From NCBI GenBank assembly GCA_015709215.1, contig JACCQN010000003.1, positions 39,858-103,857 on the forward strand: a stretch of 64,000 nt of DNA, given 5' to 3'. The notes under the pieces were generated by a model. That model was not told the origin of the DNA, ran no database searches, and saw only the letters and a list, made by a program, of their open reading frames with translations. Source of the DNA: Bacteroidales bacterium (GTDB taxonomy: Bacteria; Bacteroidota; Bacteroidia; Bacteroidales; F082). Shown piece by piece: positions 57,330 through 64,000 of this stretch; position 1 is the stretch's first letter; each line of letters opens with the position of its first letter. A program made the position numbers and the translations under genes.

Positions 57330-58670
57330 ATGGAAAATACAGCAAACAGTGTGCAAACAGTTGTTCAATTGCGTTGGAAAAAGGATTATGAGGCTGCTGT
57401 TTCCTATTTTAAAGAAGCTGTTGTGCCTCTAATGACAGCATCACAAATTGCCATGCATCCTGAATTGGTAATGGCAGTAAGCGATAGCTTAAAGGAATTG
57501 AACAAGCAAACCGAAGCACTTTTATTTGTGATTCGATGGTTAAAGCTTGATCCTGAAAACATTAGGAATCACAAGTTATTAATAAATCTTGCCTGGCTGG
57601 GGCATGCATTTTTGAAAACAAATCAAGGTCTTAGTCAACAGATTATTGATTGGATTTTTAAGCTCCTGAAGCAATTGAATAATTATGAGCATGAAAAGCA
57701 ATTGTTTGGAATGCTTTATTTTGGTTTGATCAAGGCCTTGAAAAAGTATGAGCAGCAACCCTGGCCAAACATTTCGATGCTTTTGGAGCAGTTTGATGAT
57801 CAATGCTTTAATGAAGAAGTGAATCAGATCAACTTTAATAAAGATGGCAAAGTGCGATCGGCTGAACTGGCTTCTGATTTGGAAAAATATACCATGCATA
57901 AGATAAAACACCTTTATGCTTTGGGGCAATATGAAGCTTGTATCGCCTTAAGCAAAGAAGCATTAGGGCGACATAAAAAGTTTCATCATGGCAATCAGGC
58001 CTGGATTACCAGATACATGGCGTTAGCCTATCAGCAAAACGCACAATTTGATGCTGCCCTGCATTTTCTAAACCAAGCACTTTATGAACGAAAAGAATGG
58101 TTCATCATGTACGAAATGGCCTTGATCTATTACAAAACAAAAGCCTCCGACAATGCGATTGAAATGGCAATTAAAGCCTTTGCCGAAGGAGGATACAGCC
58201 CGTATAAAACCGCTTTGTTTGCTGTTCTTAGTGATTGGATGACGGCAAAAGGAGACCACATGCTGGCCAAAAAATTTGCGCAGCTGGCTTGCCTGTGCCG
58301 GCGCGAGTCGGGATGGAATGTACCTCAGGCACTCCTACAAAAGGCAGGGGAATGTATTGACACAAAAGAGACAGACGCCAACCAAATTTATAAGCGTTTA
58401 TTAGCAGACTTAGCACCTTTACTACCTGATGACAAAAAAAAGATATGGTATGGCAGTGGCATGATTACACGCATTTTGCATGAAGGTGAAAATGGCGATG
58501 GCTTTATTACTGATGAAAACCAGCAAAGCATCTATTTTCGAATGGCTCAAAGCAAATTGGCACTGGAAGAAGTACGATGTGGAAAGTATGTTGGTTTTAA
58601 AGCCATTACTGAAAAACGAAAAGGGAAAAATACTCACCGCGCCTTAAAAATATTTGCACAAACGAAATAA
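57330..58670 (+). CDS. TPR protein with C-terminal cold-shock (OB-fold) domain, between cas2 and the array
   Basis: A 446-residue soluble protein. Residues 1-365 are a helical solenoid with TPR-like pairs, clearest at YEACIALSKEALGRHKKF, TRYMALAYQQNAQFDAALHF and ALIYYKTKASDNAIEMAIKA. Residues about 374-443 look like a cold-shock/S1-like OB fold: GMITRILHEGENGDGFITDE, IYFRMAQSKLA and GKYVGFKAITEKRKGKNTHR. Such a domain binds single-stranded nucleic acid. It starts 11 bp after cas2 and ends 136 bp before the first repeat. No name is known to me; it may link crRNA or capture intermediates to partner proteins (inference). Confidence 0.7.
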   Translation: MENTANSVQTVVQLRWKKDYEAAVSYFKEAVVPLMTASQIAMHPELVMAVSDSLKELNKQTEALLFVIRWLKLDPENIRNHKLLINLAWLGHAFLKTNQGLSQQIIDWIFKLLKQLNNYEHEKQLFGMLYFGLIKALKKYEQQPWPNISMLLEQFDDQCFNEEVNQINFNKDGKVRSAELASDLEKYTMHKIKHLYALGQYEACIALSKEALGRHKKFHHGNQAWITRYMALAYQQNAQFDAALHFLNQALYERKEWFIMYEMALIYYKTKASDNAIEMAIKAFAEGGYSPYKTALFAVLSDWMTAKGDHMLAKKFAQLACLCRRESGWNVPQALLQKAGECIDTKETDANQIYKRLLADLAPLLPDDKKKIWYGSGMITRILHEGENGDGFITDENQQSIYFRMAQSKLALEEVRCGKYVGFKAITEKRKGKNTHRALKIFAQTK

Positions 58671-58806
58671 TTGTAACACCTTTGGTAAAGTCAAAATATG
58701 TAATTTTGCAGCCCGAAAAAATGAGCCTTTTTTCTGCCTTTTTTAGCAATAATACTTTTCAAAGTTCTTTTAATAGTTTAAATAACAGTGCATTAGCAAA
58801 AATGCT
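58671..58806 (+). promoter_or_regulatory. CRISPR leader with candidate promoter
   Basis: The 136 bp between the last gene and the first repeat. TAATTTTG at 58701-58708 fits the -7 box TAnnTTTG, with TTTG at 58681-58684 as a possible -33 element (16-bp spacing, shorter than ideal). Transcription would start about 90 bp before repeat 1. The leader is T-rich just after the promoter and contains no gene. Confidence 0.55.
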
Positions 58807-61800
58807 CTACCAGACTAACTTCCACGAAAACAAGGATTAAGACTCTTCGGTAATTAAGTTACAATACTTGTCAATGCGCTACCAGACTAACTTCCACGAA
58901 AACAAGGATTAAGACCTGTTATAAGGTGGTCTAATATCGCCGTTACCTTTAGCTACCAGACTAACTTCCACGAAAACAAGGATTAAGACTAATCTCTAAT
59001 GTATCTTTTTGCTGAACTGTTTTAAACCTCTACCAGACTAACTTCCACGAAAACAAGGATTAAGACAATGTGATTTGGATTTTTGTAATTGTTTTCATTG
59101 TGCTACCAGACTAACTTCCACGAAAACAAGGATTAAGACAATTACTAAAACAATCGCACCCGCAAAAGGGAGTGCACTACCAGACTAACTTCCACGAAAA
59201 CAAGGATTAAGACACATCACTAATGTAAGCAACTGGATAAAATTTATTAAAAACTACCAGACTAACTTCCACGAAAACAAGGATTAAGACTGCACTATTT
59301 AATATTAATAAAGTAATTTAAACTCTACCAGACTAACTTCCACGAAAACAAGGATTAAGACATACAAAATTGTATTGCAATATTATATTTAATAAAGTAC
59401 TACCAGACTAACTTCCACGAAAACAAGGATTAAGACCTGTTTTGATTTATTAATTAAACAAAACAGCTAAAACTACCAGACTAACTTCCACGAAAACAAG
59501 GATTAAGACAAATACAGAAAATTCCAATTAACATTGTTTGAATTGCTACCAGACTAACTTCCACGAAAACAAGGATTAAGACACTACCAATAAACAATTC
59601 AACATCACTATTGTCAAAGATCTACCAGACTAACTTCCACGAAAACAAGGATTAAGACCTGTCTTTTAAGTGGGTTTCTATTTTACCTTCCACTTCTACC
59701 AGACTAACTTCCACGAAAACAAGGATTAAGACTCATCCTCAAGTGTTACCAAATGAGGATATATAGTCTACCAGACTAACTTCCACGAAAACAAGGATTA
59801 AGACTTTACCGAACCGACTAAAGTTAGTCGTGAAAATGCTACCAGACTAACTTCCACGAAAACAAGGATTAAGACCATCGGTTTTTTTATCTGTTTCCAT
59901 GATAATTTCAAGAGCTACCAGACTAACTTCCACGAAAACAAGGATTAAGACTTGAAAATCATTGATGCAATTTGCAGCATGGTGAACACTACCAGACTAA
60001 CTTCCACGAAAACAAGGATTAAGACATACGGAGCTTTAAAGCTTACACGCTTGCCTTCAACTACCAGACTAACTTCCACGAAAACAAGGATTAAGACTAT
60101 AAAGCGTGTAGAGATAATCTGCATAAGATGATGAACTACCAGACTAACTTCCACGAAAACAAGGATTAAGACAAGCTTAGCAGAAATCCTAAGCTCTTTC
60201 TGATCACTTCTACCAGACTAACTTCCACGAAAACAAGGATTAAGACTTATTGATTTTATTGTGTATAAAACCCTTAAAGGGTGACTACCAGACTAACTTC
60301 CACGAAAACAAGGATTAAGACAAATATCGCCTTCATGTTTAACTACCCAAACATTATACTACCAGACTAACTTCCACGAAAACAAGGATTAAGACAGAGT
60401 TTAGGTGAAACACTAAGTTGTAAAAATTTAGTCTACCAGACTAACTTCCACGAAAACAAGGATTAAGACAACTGAATTACTGTCTTTTAAGTGGGTTTCT
60501 ATTTTACTACCAGACTAACTTCCACGAAAACAAGGATTAAGACATATCTTTAACCGACTCTGCATTGCTGAAAATCAGATCTACCAGACTAACTTCCACG
60601 AAAACAAGGATTAAGACTAAAAATCTTTGAATTTTTCGCCTTTGGCCTTATCGCTACCAGACTAACTTCCACGAAAACAAGGATTAAGACGGTTTTCAAC
60701 GCTTTTTTAGTTTCAATCAATTCATCTACCAGACTAACTTCCACGAAAACAAGGATTAAGACTCCATTTTCTTCAAGTTATTAAAATTAAAAAAGGGCTA
60801 CCAGACTAACTTCCACGAAAACAAGGATTAAGACTTCCCAATAGGCGTTTAAAGCTATCATCACCTTTAACTCTACCAGACTAACTTCCACGAAAACAAG
60901 GATTAAGACTGTAGTCAGCAACCAGAACTGGGATCTTAAGATCTTCTACCAGACTAACTTCCACGAAAACAAGGATTAAGACATAAGTTCAGGCATACCT
61001 TGCGCAACATAATTAGCACTACCAGACTAACTTCCACGAAAACAAGGATTAAGACGTTTATTACTGCGCTGAATCGGTACAAGTCTGGTACACTACCAGA
61101 CTAACTTCCACGAAAACAAGGATTAAGACCCGGGATATTGAAAACTGTTGATGCAATTTGCAGCATCTACCAGACTAACTTCCACGAAAACAAGGATTAA
61201 GACTAATAATGTCTCTTTACTGAGATACTTGTTGCCATTCTACCAGACTAACTTCCACGAAAACAAGGATTAAGACCCTATTTGGCTTTGGCTTTGGATG
61301 AAGTCTCACCTGCTCTACCAGACTAACTTCCACGAAAACAAGGATTAAGACAACACTTACGGATTGAACAGAAAAACCTGAACTTGTATCTACCAGACTA
61401 ACTTCCACGAAAACAAGGATTAAGACTATTTACTACCTCATTTATAGAAATAGTGTCATTGACTACCAGACTAACTTCCACGAAAACAAGGATTAAGACA
61501 ATTGGTATATTTTATATTTATTTCTATGTTCTGCCCTACCAGACTAACTTCCACGAAAACAAGGATTAAGACTTAAATGCTTTTGCTGTGTCAATTACCT
61601 CTTGTACTGCTACCAGACTAACTTCCACGAAAACAAGGATTAAGACCCATTACTCCAACTTCTAAATATAAAATATACCGAACTACCAGACTAACTTCCA
61701 CGAAAACAAGGATTAAGACCAGCTAACTTTAGGTGAATTCATAGCTTAAAGATTTCTACCAGACTAACTTCCACGAAAACAAGGATTAAGACATTTCTTC

Positions 61801-63858
61801 AATTGAAAGATCGTTTACTTTAGTTACACCTACCAGACTAACTTCCACGAAAACAAGGATTAAGACCCTGCATTTGTAAATTCTTTCAGTTTACGTTGAA
61901 ACTCTACCAGACTAACTTCCACGAAAACAAGGATTAAGACAATTGTTCTTCCAAAGTTAGAGATCTAACTCCACTACCAGACTAACTTCCACGAAAACAA
62001 GGATTAAGACCTCATCGGCAGACATATAACGCCTGGCTTCGTTGACAACTACCAGACTAACTTCCACGAAAACAAGGATTAAGACTTTCTACCGAAGCAC
62101 AATAAGCCGATGCTTCGTTAATCTACCAGACTAACTTCCACGAAAACAAGGATTAAGACAGCCTTATCGGCCACAACTAGGTTAGGGGTTCCCTGAGCTA
62201 CCAGACTAACTTCCACGAAAACAAGGATTAAGACGTGAAACACTAAGTTGTAAAAATTTAGTGCCTTCCAAATCTACCAGACTAACTTCCACGAAAACAA
62301 GGATTAAGACTTTGTCGCCTTTAGCCTTATCGGCCACAACTAGGTTACTACCAGACTAACTTCCACGAAAACAAGGATTAAGACTCTTATAGTTAACTTA
62401 CAATTCATAACATTAATCCTCTACCAGACTAACTTCCACGAAAACAAGGATTAAGACTTTTACCGCCCTCTTGTGGAGCAATTAATTCCGGTTGACCTAC
62501 CAGACTAACTTCCACGAAAACAAGGATTAAGACCCTTGCGCTCCTAGTAGCACTAATTGTTAAAGTATACTACCAGACTAACTTCCACGAAAACAAGGAT
62601 TAAGACGTCTAGCTTGATTAACAATCGTATTAACTTGCTCTACTACCAGACTAACTTCCACGAAAACAAGGATTAAGACTTGATCCAAACCAGCCCTTTC
62701 ATAAAGTTTAGCAGAAACTACCAGACTAACTTCCACGAAAACAAGGATTAAGACACCTGAACTAGTATGTGTAACCTCAACGCCTTTATCACTACCAGAC
62801 TAACTTCCACGAAAACAAGGATTAAGACGCCAAATTCATCCTCAAGTGTTACCAAATGAGGACTACCAGACTAACTTCCACGAAAACAAGGATTAAGACA
62901 AGCTTAGAAGAAATCCTAAGCTCTTTCTGATCACTCTACCAGACTAACTTCCACGAAAACAAGGATTAAGACCCTTTAAAGCTTCAACATGAACTTCATT
63001 TGTACTTTCTACCAGACTAACTTCCACGAAAACAAGGATTAAGACACACCAGCAATCCGTTCTTCAACAGTAGCTGATAATACTACCAGACTAACTTCCA
63101 CGAAAACAAGGATTAAGACGTAGCTTTTGGATAACTAGGATATTTTATACTGGAGACTACCAGACTAACTTCCACGAAAACAAGGATTAAGACATACAAC
63201 AGGATTCTGAACATTGTTCCACTTGCTCTACCAGACTAACTTCCACGAAAACAAGGATTAAGACTGAACATTGTTCCACTTGCTGGGAGTAATTTGATCC
63301 ACTACCAGACTAACTTCCACGAAAACAAGGATTAAGACTTAGGTAAATTCATAGTTGTAGAATTAAAATTAATACTACCAGACTAACTTCCACGAAAACA
63401 AGGATTAAGACCAGACTGCGATATTGCTTCACAATCTTTAACGTTATCTCTACCAGACTAACTTCCACGAAAACAAGGATTAAGACGTCTTATTTCAGAA
63501 GGAGTGAATCCTCTTCCGTAACTCTACCAGACTAACTTCCACGAAAACAAGGATTAAGACCTGTTCCAATACTCCTTAAAATTAGGAGCTTTGTATAACT
63601 ACCAGACTAACTTCCACGAAAACAAGGATTAAGACCTAGTTGTACTATTAGATTAATTTACACGTTAGACAGCTACCAGACTAACTTCCACGAAAACAAG
63701 GATTAAGACTCAACCAATACATCAGTAATAATATTACTTTTATTATCTACCAGACTAACTTCCACGAAAACAAGGATTAAGACTTGTAAATATCATCAGT
63801 AATTGGTTCAGTAGCAGCAGTCTACCAGACTAACTTCCACGAAAACAAGGATTAACCC
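58807..63858 (+). CRISPR. CRISPR array, 69 repeats and 68 spacers, type III-A
   Basis: The repeat is 37 nt, begins CTACCAGACTAACTTCC and ends AAGGATTAAGAC. The first starts at 58807. All copies I read are identical except the last (63822-63858), whose end reads CCC instead of GAC. Spacers are 33-40 nt. The repeat 3' end ATTAAGAC resembles the ATTGAAAC-type 8-nt handle, and the degenerate last repeat lies away from the cas genes, so the array is transcribed on the plus strand with new spacers added at the 58807 end. Multiple spacers overlap each other in sequence. No large internal hairpin is evident in the repeat. Confidence 0.99.
63822..63858 (+). repeat. Degenerate terminal CRISPR repeat (leader-distal end)
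   Basis: The first 34 nt match the repeat exactly, then the final GAC is replaced by CCC before unrelated sequence. Terminal degeneration is typical of the oldest repeat and marks the trailer end of the array. Confidence 0.9.
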
Positions 63859-64000
63859 AACTTGTTAAAAATGCCACCCAAAAAACAAAAAAAATGCGCA
63901 AATTTCAATTATTTTATTTTGTAACTATCTGATAATCAATTGTGATATTTTTTAAAGCCGTTTGTAGTCCCCGAATTAATTTGTTTATATCAATCTGCTT
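63859..64000. other. Trailer-side sequence after the array
   Basis: AT-rich, with A-runs near 63880-63892. No gene or terminator-like hairpin is visible before the window ends. Confidence 0.5.

Noticed and set aside
59584..59594. Possible extra repeat start (ACTACCAATAAAC) inside spacer 11
   Set aside because: Only the first few bases match the repeat; it is part of a 39-nt spacer. The same applies to AACTACCCAAAC inside spacer 21.
59945..60154. Minus-strand open frame with repeated LVFVEVSLV
   Set aside because: It is produced by translating CRISPR repeats; the peptide repeats with the repeat unit. It is not a gene. The same holds for 61217-61408.

Overview
The window reads as a chromosomal segment of a member of the Bacteroidota, probably near the Bacteroidales/Marinilabiliales (inference). 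The evidence is: two secreted proteins with type IX secretion (T9SS) C-terminal sorting signals, Bacteroidota-type -7 boxes (TAnnTTTG) before several genes, almost no Shine-Dalgarno sequences, AT-rich intergenic DNA, and families largely confined to this phylum (HYC_CC_PP, RLAN/ATP-grasp, BT4734/VirE-N-type primase). No rRNA or tRNA gene was recognised.

Region 1 (1-28.0 kb) is ordinary chromosome. It holds YebC, a GNAT-like protein, a photolyase, a CAP-SPOR protein, a class IV aminotransferase, a DUF2007 protein, an EamA transporter, an SDR, an AAA/DUF4143 ATPase, HypD and HypC, a secreted M6 metalloprotease, an MFS exporter, TruA, a long acyl-CoA dehydrogenase under a near-perfect palindrome, an outer-membrane protein, an RLAN/ATP-grasp plus GNAT pair, a large secreted GEVED protein, KatG, a TfoX-N protein and a VOC lipoprotein.

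Region 2 (about 28.1-43.6 kb) is a copper/silver-type metal-resistance island on the minus strand. In transcription order it runs: HYC_CC_PP protein, CusA, TolC/CusC, four-helix-bundle protein, CusB with a DUF3347 tail, DUF302, SHOCT, CopA P1B ATPase, a multicopper oxidase fused to a CopB-like barrel, a His/Met-rich lipoprotein and an HMA protein. Beyond the last intact gene lie remnants of a GDCCVxC-family gene, a DUF6789-like membrane-protein gene and perhaps a barrel protein.

Region 3 (44.1-63.9 kb) is a complete type III-A CRISPR-Cas locus. Fourteen co-directional genes are packed with gaps of at most 23 bp and four 4-bp ATGA overlaps. They form an interference block (cas6, cas10/csm1, csm2, csm3, csm4, csm5), a signalling block (two tandem Card1-like CARF nucleases and a 122-aa protein that may be a CARF-like or ring-nuclease-like accessory) and an adaptation block (Dda/RecD-like helicase, cas1, BT4734-type primase-polymerase-like protein, cas2 with a 63-residue N-terminal extension). 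A TPR plus cold-shock-domain protein follows. Then come a 136-bp leader and an array of 69 repeats of 37 nt with 68 spacers. The last repeat is degenerate, which fixes the array direction. At least eight pairs of spacers overlap or nearly duplicate each other, all on one strand.

The best candidates for new biology are the tandem CARF nuclease pair with its small partner, the helicase-Cas1-primase-extended Cas2 module, the TPR-CSD protein and the spacer hot spots.
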